Assembly (NCBI GenBank): GCA_036351775.1
Contig: JAZBPX010000064.1
Coordinates: 186,001-250,000 of the forward strand
Direction of reading: 5' to 3'
DNA length: 64,000 nucleotides
From: Pacificimonas sp036351775
GTDB lineage: Bacteria; Pseudomonadota; Alphaproteobacteria; Sphingomonadales; Sphingomonadaceae
The translations under genes and the position numbers were made by a program. A model generated the notes under the pieces. That model was given only the letters and a program-made list of their open reading frames with translations. It did no database searches and was not told the DNA's origin. Of the stretch, positions 22,062 through 30,501 are shown piece by piece (positions within the stretch are counted from its first letter, which is position 1; each line of letters opens with the position of its first letter).

Positions 22062-25000
22062 TTAGAAGGCGATCCCGAACGAGGCACCGATCGTAAGCGC
22101 GCGGTCGGTGCCGAGGCGCTGTTCATCCAGACCGACTTCACCGCGCGCGAAAGCGTTCACTTCCGCAGCGCCGTCCAGCAGCGCCGCGCCGTAAAGCGCC
22201 TCGAACACATGGGTCCGCGTGCCCGCATCGATCGCGAGTTCCTGGTCGACAAGGCCAAAGGTGCCCGTCGCCCGGTCGGTGATCTCGTAGCCGCGATAGT
22301 TCACGCTGCCGCCCTCGACATGCAGCGGCTGCGCGACGGAGAAGCGGACCCGGTCGGCGTCCGCAAAGACCCCGTCCTTCGCCAGTGCGACCTGGTAGGC
22401 GGTGCTTTCGAGCGAACCGCCGGAAATCGACAGCGCCTCTCCTTCACCCGCGCGGGTGCGGGCGGCGGTGGCGGACGCATCGAGGCTGAAGCTGCCGAAC
22501 GACAATTCGACGCCTGCGGTGGCGGCGTAGGTTTCCGAACCGGCACCGAACGTCTCGCGGTCGAGCGACTGAAGGCCGAGCACGGCGTTCTCTTCGTCGA
22601 GCCAGGTGATGTCGCCGGACAGCGCGATGGCCGGGGAGACGCTGTAGCGCGCGCCGACCGTCATGGCCGAGGCGCGGTAGGTGTCGAGCGGCGTGAAGTT
22701 CGCGCGCAGGGCCCCGCCAAGCTCGGTAAAGCGGTTCGCCTCGAAATCGCGGCGGCTGGCGCCGAAGCGCAGGTCGAGCCCGTCCGCCATCTGCATCTGG
22801 GTGCCGATAAAGGCGTCGCCGGACGCAAGGCCGAGAACGGGGTTCACACCGCCGGTCAGAAGGTCGGTATCGTTCGGCGAGGCCAGCGTTTCCGTGCCGC
22901 TGATCGCCAGCGCGCCGGAACCGGAACCCACCGTCAGCTGGAGCGCGCCGTCGGCACCGGCCAGCGAGACCGCGGTCTCGACATTGGCGCCGCCCTCGGA
23001 GCGGAAATAGGCGCGGGTCGGCGCCATCGAGAAGCTGACGCTGAGGCCGCCGCTCGTCTTCATCGCCGGCGTTCCGAAGGAACCGAAGCCGAACACGCCC
23101 TGCTCGACCGGCTCACCGGCCAGCCGCGGCGCAAAGCTCGTCAGACTGAAGTCGGTGAACATGTTCTGGAACGCCTCGTCCGTGCCGCGGTCTTCGGCAA
23201 CCTGCGACAGGGTGCTGAGCGAGAGCGGCATGACGAAGTCGCGGTAGGTCGAGCCGATCTGCTCGAACGCAGTACGCGTCCCGCCGACGGGACGCCAGGA
23301 CGCCATCCGGTCGTTCGACAGATTGCCGGTGCGGCGCATCTCGAAAATCGTGCGCGAGCGCGCGAAGGGGCTGACCGTCAGCGTGCCGTCATCAAGCGGA
23401 CGCTGGGAGGCGGCGATGTCGAGGAGGCCGTGGCCATAGACCTCGTCCACGCCCTCGGCGCCCAGATCGCGGGCCGAGCGGAAGATGATCTCCGCGGATT
23501 CGGCGGGACGGTCCTGCAGCCACGGCCAGCGGCTGTGCAGCAGCGCGACCGCGCCCGTCACCATCGGCGCGGAGACCGACGTGCCAGAGGCGATCAACAG
23601 GCCGCCCTCGCCATCGGCAACGGTGATGCGCTCACCCGGAGCCACCAGGAACCGGTCCATCAGGCTCGATCCGGCGGTGCAGGCACCGCCCGTTGTCAGG
23701 CAGGCGCTGCCCGGCGTGTTGGAGAAATCGGAAATCGTGCCATCGGTCGAAACCGAGCCGACAAAGATCAGATTGTCGTACTTGCCGTCCCAGGCGATGT
23801 TTTCGGTCTGGGCAACGCCGTCATTACCGGCGGCCTTGACGATCACCGCGGAGGCGAGATCGCTGTGCGTCAGGACGTCGGCCCATTCCGGCGCGACGAT
23901 GTAATTCTCAACACCGAGCGACATGTTGATGACGCTCGCGCCCTGACCTGCGAGGGCAAGCAGGCCCTGTTCGGAATCGTCGAAGTTCGTGCTTTCGGTG
24001 TCGTCGAACGGGTTGAAGGTCGCGAGGTCCGCGCGCTGCGCGATACCGCTGACGCCGAAGCCGAAGCGGCCGCCGACGATCAGACTGGCAACGCCCGTAC
24101 CGTGCGGTTCGAAATGCGTCGAAATGCCGTCGGCGAAGGTCACGGCGTCAAGAACGTCCGCATTGCCGGCGACGGTGAAATCGAGAAGGCCGACCGTCAC
24201 GCCCTCACCCGCGCCCGCCGCGGCGGAGACGACCGGCGAGAAGCGGGTGCCCGCCAGCCAGTGATCGATCAGGTTCGGACCCGCGACGGGCTGCGCCGTC
24301 GGGAACACGTCCGTCATGCCGTCGACGGGAATGATGAAGCCGTAATAGGGCGCGACTTCGCCGTCGACCGGGATGATGAAGCCGTAATTGGTGCCGACCT
24401 CGTCCTCCGACAGCACCCGATATTCGCCGTCGACCGGAATGATGAAGCCGTAGTCCGGAATGATGTAGCCGAACTGCGGGTTGGCGAGGCCCAGGTCGAC
24501 ACGCTCATCGCCCTCGACGGGGATGATGAAGCCATAGTCGGGCAGGATCTCGTCGAGACCCGGCAGGATCGAGCCGTAATTCTCGGTCACGCCGTCCACC
24601 GGAATGATGAAGCCGTAACGATTCTGGACGCCGTCAACCGGGATGATGAAGCCATAGTCGGCCACAACCTGGGTCTCACCGACCGGGATGATGAAGCCGT
24701 AATCCGGATCGACATCACCGATCACAGGGATGATGAAGCCATATTCCGGGATGATCTCGCCGGAGACCGGGATGATGAACCCATAGTTCGGATCGACATC
24801 GCCCTCGACGGGGATGATGAAACCGTAGGAGCCGGTCAGGCCGCCGCCCTCAACGGGGATGATGAAACCGTACTGGCCCGCAATATCCTCGTCGGCGACG
24901 GGAATGATGAAGCCGTAGGCCCCGTTTACGTCGCCCTCTGCCGGAATGATGAAGCCATAGTCGGTCGTGATGTCGGCCGCGCCGCCCTGGACCGTCCCGT

Positions 25001-25862
25001 AGACGCCGTGGTGATCGCTGCCATCCACCGGGATGATGAAGCCGTAAGCCTCTGACAGGTCGCCGTCGACCGGGATGATGAAGCCGTAATCCGGGGTGGC
25101 ATCGCCGCCAACGGGGATGATGAAGCCGTAATTGCCCTCAACGTCGCCATCGACCGGGATGATGAAGCCATAGTCGGCGCGCACATCATTGTCGTCGACC
25201 GGGATTATGAAGCCATAGTCGCCCGCGAGCGGACCATCCACCGGGATAATGAAGCCGTAGTCGGTGCCAACCTCGCCCTCCACCGGGATGATGAAGCCGT
25301 ACTCGCTGCCAACATCGCCGCCGACGGGAATGATGAAGCCGTACTGGCCGTCAATGCCGCCCTCGACCGGGATGATGAAGCCGTATTCGCCCTCAAGATC
25401 GCCGTCCACGGGGATGATGAAGCCATAGTCGCCGGCAATCTCGCCCTCGACCGGGATGATGAAGCCGTAGTCGCCCTCGACGCTGCCTCCGACAGGAATG
25501 ATGAAGCCATATTCGGGCGCGACGTCGCCGCCCACGGGAATGATGAAGCCGTACTGGGTATCGACATCGCCCTCGACCGGGATGATGAAGCCATAATCGG
25601 CGGCAACATCGCCCTCGACGGGGATGATGAACCCATAATCCGGGTTCACCGTCGCATCGACCGGGATGATGAAGCCGTATTCGGTCTGGACGTCACCATC
25701 GACCGGGATGATGAAGCCGTAATTGCCTGTCAGGTCACCGGCCTGCGGGGTAATCACATTGGAGCCCCCGCCCGTGTTCGCAGCGGCAGTCGTCGCGCCG
25801 ACAGCCAGTGTGGCTGCGATGGCTCCAGCGGCAGTGCGCGTCATCAAGTTGCGGTTCATCAT
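22062..25862 (-). CDS. Autotransporter-like subtilase (S8) with about 30 N-terminal YGFIIPV repeats
   Basis: A 1266-residue secreted protein. A signal peptide (about 1-29, ending TTAAA) is followed by an array at residues 48-513 of about 30 exact YGFIIP units plus three worn ones, mostly 14 residues apart with the acidic linker pattern VDGDV/VEGDV. Next comes a subtilisin domain with catalytic Asp561 (GLLDF), His587 (PHGTGV) and Ser762 (SGTSVSAPM). The last roughly 400 residues alternate polar and apolar residues and end in phenylalanine (SFGIAF), as in outer-membrane autotransporter barrels. The repeats occupy the place where S8 enzymes have their inhibitory propeptide. Histidine kinase and receiver genes follow on the same strand. 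Substrate is unknown; I know no described family with this repeat. Confidence 0.9.
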   Translation of the reverse strand: MMNRNLMTRTAAGAIAATLAVGATTAAANTGGGSNVITPQAGDLTGNYGFIIPVDGDVQTEYGFIIPVDATVNPDYGFIIPVEGDVAADYGFIIPVEGDVDTQYGFIIPVGGDVAPEYGFIIPVGGSVEGDYGFIIPVEGEIAGDYGFIIPVDGDLEGEYGFIIPVEGGIDGQYGFIIPVGGDVGSEYGFIIPVEGEVGTDYGFIIPVDGPLAGDYGFIIPVDDNDVRADYGFIIPVDGDVEGNYGFIIPVGGDATPDYGFIIPVDGDLSEAYGFIIPVDGSDHHGVYGTVQGGAADITTDYGFIIPAEGDVNGAYGFIIPVADEDIAGQYGFIIPVEGGGLTGSYGFIIPVEGDVDPNYGFIIPVSGEIIPEYGFIIPVIGDVDPDYGFIIPVGETQVVADYGFIIPVDGVQNRYGFIIPVDGVTENYGSILPGLDEILPDYGFIIPVEGDERVDLGLANPQFGYIIPDYGFIIPVDGEYRVLSEDEVGTNYGFIIPVDGEVAPYYGFIIPVDGMTDVFPTAQPVAGPNLIDHWLAGTRFSPVVSAAAGAGEGVTVGLLDFTVAGNADVLDAVTFADGISTHFEPHGTGVASLIVGGRFGFGVSGIAQRADLATFNPFDDTESTNFDDSEQGLLALAGQGASVINMSLGVENYIVAPEWADVLTHSDLASAVIVKAAGNDGVAQTENIAWDGKYDNLIFVGSVSTDGTISDFSNTPGSACLTTGGACTAGSSLMDRFLVAPGERITVADGEGGLLIASGTSVSAPMVTGAVALLHSRWPWLQDRPAESAEIIFRSARDLGAEGVDEVYGHGLLDIAASQRPLDDGTLTVSPFARSRTIFEMRRTGNLSNDRMASWRPVGGTRTAFEQIGSTYRDFVMPLSLSTLSQVAEDRGTDEAFQNMFTDFSLTSFAPRLAGEPVEQGVFGFGSFGTPAMKTSGGLSVSFSMAPTRAYFRSEGGANVETAVSLAGADGALQLTVGSGSGALAISGTETLASPNDTDLLTGGVNPVLGLASGDAFIGTQMQMADGLDLRFGASRRDFEANRFTELGGALRANFTPLDTYRASAMTVGARYSVSPAIALSGDITWLDEENAVLGLQSLDRETFGAGSETYAATAGVELSFGSFSLDASATAARTRAGEGEALSISGGSLESTAYQVALAKDGVFADADRVRFSVAQPLHVEGGSVNYRGYEITDRATGTFGLVDQELAIDAGTRTHVFEALYGAALLDGAAEVNAFARGEVGLDEQRLGTDRALTIGASFGIAF
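24324..25721 (-). repeat. In-frame 42-bp tandem repeat array encoding YGFIIPV units
   Basis: Unit core on the coding strand is TACGGCTTCATCATCCCGGT, repeated about 30 times. The core codons are almost invariant, with occasional synonymous changes (TAT, ATT, ATA, CCC), whereas the linker codons vary. Most units are 42 bases; insertions of one codon occur, for example at unit 13. Worn units read YGTVQGG, YGSILPG and GYIIPD. Confidence 0.95.
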
Positions 25863-25889
25863 GTCAGTCCTACGGATTCAATCAAATCA

Positions 25890-25918
25890 ACTATGCCCCA
25901 TAAACAAGCGGCATTCAA
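25890..25918 (-). promoter_or_regulatory. Possible sigma-70-type promoter of the repeat subtilase
   Basis: On the minus strand TTGAAT (25913-25918) and CATAGT (25890-25895) are separated by 17 bases, each matching four of six consensus positions. Transcription would start about 20 bases before the ATG at 25862, just leaving room for the TAGGACT ribosome site. Confidence 0.4.
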
Positions 25919-25945
25919 CTTTTGCTCCAATTCAGATGCATCCGA

Positions 25946-25959
25946 TTCGCGGACGCGAA
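25946..25959. promoter_or_regulatory. Inverted repeat TTCGCG-GA-CGCGAA, possible operator
   Basis: A perfect six-base inverted repeat with two-base spacer lies 28 bases upstream of the putative -35 of the subtilase promoter, a usual place for an activator. The regulator is not known. Confidence 0.35.
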
Positions 25960-26279
25960 AGTCATGATAACATTCAGACTTTCTTTACCTTCGTCGAACC
26001 TGCCCCCCTTTCATCAGCGAGTCCAGATGCTTGTCGAGGTCATTGCGCGCCCGAATACAGCCTGAACTACATTCACCGTGGACTATGTTTTGCTTTGGGC
26101 CGTGACAAATAAGAGACGAGCCGATCCGCGCCTTTACGCCGTATTTTAACATACATCAACAAGTGAAGGCGAATCGTTGTGGTCCGGCAACGGTCCTGTC
26201 TCGGCAAACCGGCCTGGCGGACGGTGTCCCCGGCGCTGTCCCTTCCCATCCCCCGCGCCGCCGATTAAGCGCCCTGTCC

Positions 26280-27422
26280 ATGACCCAGTTCGACCTGACC
26301 GAAGACCAGCGCGCGATCCAGGAAACGGCGCAGCGCTTTACCGAAGACCGCATCACGCCCCACGCGGCCGAATGGGATGAAAAGCATATCTTTCCGGTGG
26401 ATACGATCCGGGAGGCCGCGGCGCTCGGCTTCGGATCGATCTATGTCAGCGAGGAAGCGGGCGGTATCGGCCTCGGCCGGCTGGAGGCGGCGCTGATCAT
26501 GGAGGCGATGGCCTATGGCTGCCCCTCGACCAGCGCCTTCATCTCGATCCACAACATGGCGGCCTGGATGATCGACCGGTTCGGGTCAGAAACAGTCAAG
26601 TCGAGATACTTGCCGCAACTTGTGACCATGGAAAACATTGCTTCCTATTGTCTCACCGAGCCAAGTAGTGGGTCGGACGCCTCGGCCCTGAAAACGAGTG
26701 CGCGGGACGCGGGCGATCACTATGTGCTGAACGGTTCGAAGCAGTTCATTTCCGGTGCCGGGCAGAACGAAATCTACGTCGCGATGGTCCGCACGGGCGA
26801 GGATGGGCCAAAGGGCATCAGCTGCCTTGTCATTGAGAAGGACATGGACGGCGTCAGCTTTGGCGCGAACGAGAAGAAGCTGGGCTGGCATTCGCAGCCG
26901 ACGGCGCAATTGGTCCTCGAGGATGTGAAGGTGCCTAAGGACAACCTCGTCGGCGCGGAAGGCGAAGGTTTTCGGATCGCGATGATGGGGCTCGACGGCG
27001 GGCGGTTGAACATCGGCGCCTGCTCGCTCGGCGGCGCACAGCGGTGCCTGGACGAGGCGGTGGCGTACACCAAAGAACGCCAGCAGTTCGGCAAACCCAT
27101 CGCGGAGTTCCAGAACACGCAGTTCATGCTGGCCGATATGGCGACCCGGGTCGAAGCCTCGCGCGCGCTTCTCTACACGGCGGCGGCGAAGGTCACGGCG
27201 AACGCGCCCGACAAGACGCGCTTCGCGGCGATGGCGAAACGCTTCTCGACCGATGAATGTTCGGCGGTGGTGAACGACGCGCTGCAGCTGTTCGGCGGCT
27301 ATGGCTATCTGCAGGACTACCCCATCGAACGCTTCTGGCGCGATCTGCGCGTGCACTCGATCCTGGAGGGCACGAACCAGATCATGCGCATGATCGTGGG
27401 CCGGGATTTGCTGCGGCAGTAG
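26280..27422 (+). CDS. Acyl-CoA dehydrogenase (isobutyryl-CoA dehydrogenase-like)
   Basis: A 380-residue FAD enzyme that introduces a trans double bond next to the CoA thioester. The FAD-contact motif YCLTEPSSGSDASALKT (about 127-143) and the C-terminal catalytic block LEGTNQIMRMIVGR are clear. The wording of the N-terminal domain (GSIYVSEEAGGIGLGRLEA, CPSTSAFISIHNM) is closest to the isobutyryl-CoA dehydrogenase branch, suggesting valine breakdown, but straight short chains are possible. The start at 26280 was chosen because the frame upstream is not protein-like. The enoyl-CoA hydratase at 27583 would carry out the next step. Confidence 0.92.
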   Translation: MTQFDLTEDQRAIQETAQRFTEDRITPHAAEWDEKHIFPVDTIREAAALGFGSIYVSEEAGGIGLGRLEAALIMEAMAYGCPSTSAFISIHNMAAWMIDRFGSETVKSRYLPQLVTMENIASYCLTEPSSGSDASALKTSARDAGDHYVLNGSKQFISGAGQNEIYVAMVRTGEDGPKGISCLVIEKDMDGVSFGANEKKLGWHSQPTAQLVLEDVKVPKDNLVGAEGEGFRIAMMGLDGGRLNIGACSLGGAQRCLDEAVAYTKERQQFGKPIAEFQNTQFMLADMATRVEASRALLYTAAAKVTANAPDKTRFAAMAKRFSTDECSAVVNDALQLFGGYGYLQDYPIERFWRDLRVHSILEGTNQIMRMIVGRDLLRQ

Positions 27423-27442
27423 CCGGATACCGCACTCTCCTC

Positions 27443-27531
27443 GTCAATCCCGCGCAGGCGGGACTCCATCTCCTGACGCGGAGCCTTGGTCAGCTTTCCG
27501 GAGGTGGATCCCGGATCACGTCCGGGATGAC
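27443..27531. repeat. Paired inverted-repeat element E4 (89 bp)
   Basis: Arms near 27443-27467 (GTCAATCCCGCGCAGGCGGG) and 27505-27531 (TGGATCCCGG...CCGGGATGAC) are inverted and related to elements E1-E3. It fills most of the 160-base gap between the acyl-CoA dehydrogenase and the enoyl-CoA hydratase. Confidence 0.7.
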
Positions 27532-27582
27532 GGACTAAGTTGATGACGGACTAAGCTACGGACGCAGATAGGAGTGAGTTGA

Positions 27583-28356
27583 ATGACCTACGAAACCATC
27601 AAGGTCGAGCGGCGCGGGGCGGTGACGCTGGTGACGTTCGACCGGCCGAAGGCGTTGAATGCGCTCGCGAATGCGGTGCTGGCGGACCTGACGGATGCCT
27701 TCCGCGCCTATGACGCCGACGACAGCCAGCGCTGCCTGGTGTTGACCGGGTCCGACCGGGCCTTTGCCGCGGGGGCGGACATTAAGGAAATGGCGCCGCA
27801 GTCGTTCGGCGACATGTACGGCGATAATTACTTCGCGGGCTGGGAGAATGTGACGCGGACGCGGAAGCCCTGGATCGCGGCGGTTGCGGGCTATGCGCTC
27901 GGCGGCGGCTGCGAGGTCGCGATGATGGCCGACACCATCGTGGCGGCGGACACGGCGGTCTTCGGCCAGCCGGAAATCAAGCTGGGCGTCATTCCCGGCA
28001 TGGGCGGGTCGCAGCGGCTGACCCACGCCATCGGCAAGGCGAAGGCGATGGAAATGATCCTGACCGGCCGCAACATGAAGGCGGAGGAGGCGCTGGCGTC
28101 CGGGCTGGTGTGCAAGGTGGTGCCCGCGGATGCGCTGGTCGATGAGGCCATGGCGATGGCGGAGACGATCGCCGGGATGCCGCCGCTGGCTGCCATCGCC
28201 GCGAAGGAAGCGGTCAACGCGGCCTATGAAATGACGCTGGCGCAGGGCGTCAACTTCGAGCGCCGGGTGTTTCACGGGCTGTTCGGGACCGACGACCAGA
28301 AGGAGGGCATGGCTGCGTTTTCGGAGAAGCGTGAGGGGGTCTGGACGGGGCGGTAG
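27583..28356 (+). CDS. Enoyl-CoA hydratase
   Basis: A 257-residue crotonase-fold enzyme that adds water to a 2-enoyl-CoA. The oxyanion-hole region AVAGYALGGGCEVAMMAD (about 95-112) and the block GQPEIKLGVIPGMGGSQRL (about 127-145), which bear the two catalytic Glu residues in true hydratases, are intact. Ribosome site AGGAG precedes the ATG at good spacing. Following an acyl-CoA dehydrogenase it probably serves fatty acid or branched-chain amino acid oxidation. Confidence 0.93.
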   Translation: MTYETIKVERRGAVTLVTFDRPKALNALANAVLADLTDAFRAYDADDSQRCLVLTGSDRAFAAGADIKEMAPQSFGDMYGDNYFAGWENVTRTRKPWIAAVAGYALGGGCEVAMMADTIVAADTAVFGQPEIKLGVIPGMGGSQRLTHAIGKAKAMEMILTGRNMKAEEALASGLVCKVVPADALVDEAMAMAETIAGMPPLAAIAAKEAVNAAYEMTLAQGVNFERRVFHGLFGTDDQKEGMAAFSEKREGVWTGR

Positions 28357-28386
28357 GCCGGTTTCGTTGAGAAAGCGCGCCTTTCT

Positions 28387-28486
28387 GTCATCCTGAACTT
28401 GTTTCAGGACCCACGCGATGACAATTCGGCAAGGTACCACGCTTCACCAGCGTAATGGCGTGGGTCCTGACCTTCGTCAGGATGAC
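28387..28486. repeat. Paired inverted-repeat element F2 (100 bp)
   Basis: The left arm contains GTCATCCTGAACTTGTTTC (28387 onward) and the right arm ends CGTCAGGATGAC (to 28486), with CCCACGC and GCGTGGG also pairing inside. It separates the converging hydratase and M15 peptidase genes and could stop transcription from both sides. Confidence 0.75.
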
Positions 28487-28507
28487 AGCTTAGGGCACCC
28501 CCTGCCC

Positions 28508-29149
28508 CTATTTCTGCGCGGCGACCACCGCGCCGACGCCTGCGTTGCACGGCGAGGAATTGGCGCGGTAGTTGGAGCCCCAGCGGCGGTTGCCGCGGAT
28601 GCCGACGTCGATGTGGAACTTGGTGCCGCGGTAAATGCCGAGGCCGGCCTCCAGCGCCGCACCGCGCCGGCTGTGCCAGTCGCACAGCTTCGCGACCATC
28701 TGGCCGCGCGATATGCCGGTGACATAGCCGTCAAACGCGCCGAACTGGCGGTGAACGCTCTTGCTGGCCCCGCCCGCGCAGGTGTTCAGATGTTGGTGGC
28801 GGTAGCCGGAGACAATCTCGACATCGCCGACCGCCGGGATGATCTCGTCGCGCAGGACGCGGAGACTGCCGAATGCACCCTCCCAGGTTGCGGGATCGGG
28901 AAGCTCATAGGGCTCCGCGCCGCACTCCTTCCAGCTGAGCGCCGTGCGCAGGATCTGGTGCGTCGGAACAAGGCCGAAAAGACCGCGCGCATCGAGTTCC
29001 GCCTCGAACAGCGAAACCCGTTCGGCGTTGCGACCCTGCGCCAGCCACGCCTGGTAATCGGTGATGGACGGCGATGCGGCAAGCGCGCCGGATGTCAACA
29101 CAAATGCGGACACGCCCGCAACAATCGTCCTGAAGACCCCCCGGCCCAT
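28508..29149 (-). CDS. M15-family peptidase (D-Ala-D-Ala carboxypeptidase-like), secreted
   Basis: A 213-residue exported protein; ATG 29149 has a GGAAGGG ribosome site and starts a signal peptide ending near SGALA. The zinc site is visible as SVHRQFGAFD (His and Asp ligands, about residues 131-140) and FHIDVG (His ligand, about 178-183). Members of this M15 branch trim peptidoglycan peptides in the periplasm or resemble phage endolysins. Two cysteines near the N-terminal third and two near the end could form disulfides. It is monocistronic. Confidence 0.78.
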   Translation of the reverse strand: MGRGVFRTIVAGVSAFVLTSGALAASPSITDYQAWLAQGRNAERVSLFEAELDARGLFGLVPTHQILRTALSWKECGAEPYELPDPATWEGAFGSLRVLRDEIIPAVGDVEIVSGYRHQHLNTCAGGASKSVHRQFGAFDGYVTGISRGQMVAKLCDWHSRRGAALEAGLGIYRGTKFHIDVGIRGNRRWGSNYRANSSPCNAGVGAVVAAQK

Positions 29150-29244
29150 ATGCTCGCCCTTCCCGCTCAACTGCCTGTCCAATATAGGGAAAGGTTGCAG
29201 GAATTGCGCGCCGCTTCATCGCGGGTTCGGGGCGGTTCGTCGGG

Positions 29245-29856
29245 TTAGGGCTTCGCGCCGGCCGCCTTCCACGTCGCCACGCGGTACCCGTAAGCGAGTA
29301 GGATTCCCGCGATGACGACCGCCGATACCGGTCCGAGCCACGCGCCGATCGCGTCATATTCCGAGCCCAGCCAGTAGCCGAGCCAGGCGAGCGCCGCGTC
29401 CCAGACGAAAACGCCCGCGGTCGTAAGCGGCAGGAAGACCTTCAGCGGCATCTCGAACAGACCGGCAGGCACCGAGATCAGCGTGCGGATGGTGGGGATG
29501 CAGCGCCCGACGCCAACCGCGAACCGCCCGCTGCCGTCGAACCAGCGATTGACGCGGTGAAAGTCCCTCTCGCTCATCGCCAGCCATCGCCCATGGCGGG
29601 ACACCAGCGCCAGCAGCCGCTCTTCCCCGAACGCGCGGCCGACATAATACCAGACGGTCATGCCGACGACCGAGCCGAACGTGCCCGCCAGAATGACGCC
29701 CGTCATACTGAGATCGTCGCTGCTGGAGGCGGCATAACCGGCCAGCGGCATGATGACCTCTGACGGAATGGGCGGAAACAGGTTTTCCAGAAACATCAGG
29801 AAGGCGATTCCCGCATAGCCGAGGTCGTTGATGAGCTGTTCGATCCATGCTGTCAT
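29245..29856 (-). CDS. DedA family membrane protein
   Basis: A 203-residue inner-membrane protein of the DedA/SNARE-associated (VTT) superfamily, thought to flip or scramble phospholipids and undecaprenyl phosphate. The N-terminal FLENLFPPIPSEVIMPLAG motif with its conserved acidic residue and prolines, the GSVVGMTVWYYVGRAFG block and the arginine-bearing GRCIPTIRTLISVPAG block are all characteristic. It is the nearest gene to DinB, which is transcribed the other way. Confidence 0.93.
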   Translation of the reverse strand: MTAWIEQLINDLGYAGIAFLMFLENLFPPIPSEVIMPLAGYAASSSDDLSMTGVILAGTFGSVVGMTVWYYVGRAFGEERLLALVSRHGRWLAMSERDFHRVNRWFDGSGRFAVGVGRCIPTIRTLISVPAGLFEMPLKVFLPLTTAGVFVWDAALAWLGYWLGSEYDAIGAWLGPVSAVVIAGILLAYGYRVATWKAAGAKP

Positions 29857-29963
29857 GGCACCTCAATGACTGGCGGCGGCGGAAGGTCCTTGTAGCGGGG
29901 CGAAGCGAATGGATCTTCGGTCGCCCATTGCCCGCCGGAACGTTTCACGATAAGCTTCTCCGC

Positions 29964-30482
29964 GTGAGCACAGCCATCCACGCTCGCACCATGGCCAGCT
30001 ACAACCGCTGGCAGAATGAACTGGTCTTTGCCGCCTGCGAAACCCTTACCGAGGACGAGCGGCGCAAGGATCGCGGCGCATTCTTCCGGTCCATTCACGG
30101 TACGCTGTCGCAAATTCTCTGGGCCGATCATGTCTGGCTCGCCCGGTTCGACATCGGATCGAGACCGGATGTTCCGAAAACCGAGAGCGCTCGTTATGTC
30201 GAGGGCTGGACGGATTTGTGGATGCGCAGGCAAGCGACCGACGGTGACATCGATACCCTGACCGCAGGGCTAAGCGACGAAGCGGTCGCCGCCGACCTCA
30301 GATTCTTCAGCGGCGCGGCTGGCAAGGAGATTGCCATGCCCGTCTGGATCGTCCTGACCCATCTCTTCAATCATCAGACGCATCACCGCGGACAGGTCCA
30401 TGCGATGCTGACCGCGGCAGGCGCGCGGACAGAGGACACGGACCTGTTCCTGATGCCGCGTGAGCGCTGGCCCCGCGCCTGA
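29964..30482 (+). CDS. DinB family protein
   Basis: A 172-residue four-helix-bundle protein with GTG start at 29964; ATG at 29991 would give 163 residues, and the longer frame from 29847 is not supported. Family metal ligands are visible: His in QILWADHVWLARF and the pair in LTHLFNHQTHHRGQ. DinB proteins are metal-dependent and many are thiol transferases using small thiols such as bacillithiol or mycothiol; the reaction here is unknown. Confidence 0.85.
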   Translation: MSTAIHARTMASYNRWQNELVFAACETLTEDERRKDRGAFFRSIHGTLSQILWADHVWLARFDIGSRPDVPKTESARYVEGWTDLWMRRQATDGDIDTLTAGLSDEAVAADLRFFSGAAGKEIAMPVWIVLTHLFNHQTHHRGQVHAMLTAAGARTEDTDLFLMPRERWPRA

Positions 30483-30501
30483 GTCGACGGTCTGGAAAGA
30501 A

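Larger units (their letters stand above)
25863..26279. other. 417-base divergent gap, AT-richer than average
   Basis: It separates the repeat subtilase from the acyl-CoA dehydrogenase. It contains a possible subtilase promoter (25890-25918) and an inverted repeat (25946-25959), listed separately. The right half shows no gene, RNA or terminator that I can support. Confidence 0.5.

Noticed and set aside
22209..25055. 948-codon open frame on the + strand with DDEAVIGRD-type repeats
   Set aside because: It is the complement of the YGFIIPV repeat array and subtilase; the true strand has signal peptide, triad and ribosome site.
24324..25721. Regularly spaced 42-bp repeats, considered as a CRISPR array
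   Set aside because: The repeats stay in frame within a long gene, spacers are short, homologous and coding, and no cas gene is near.
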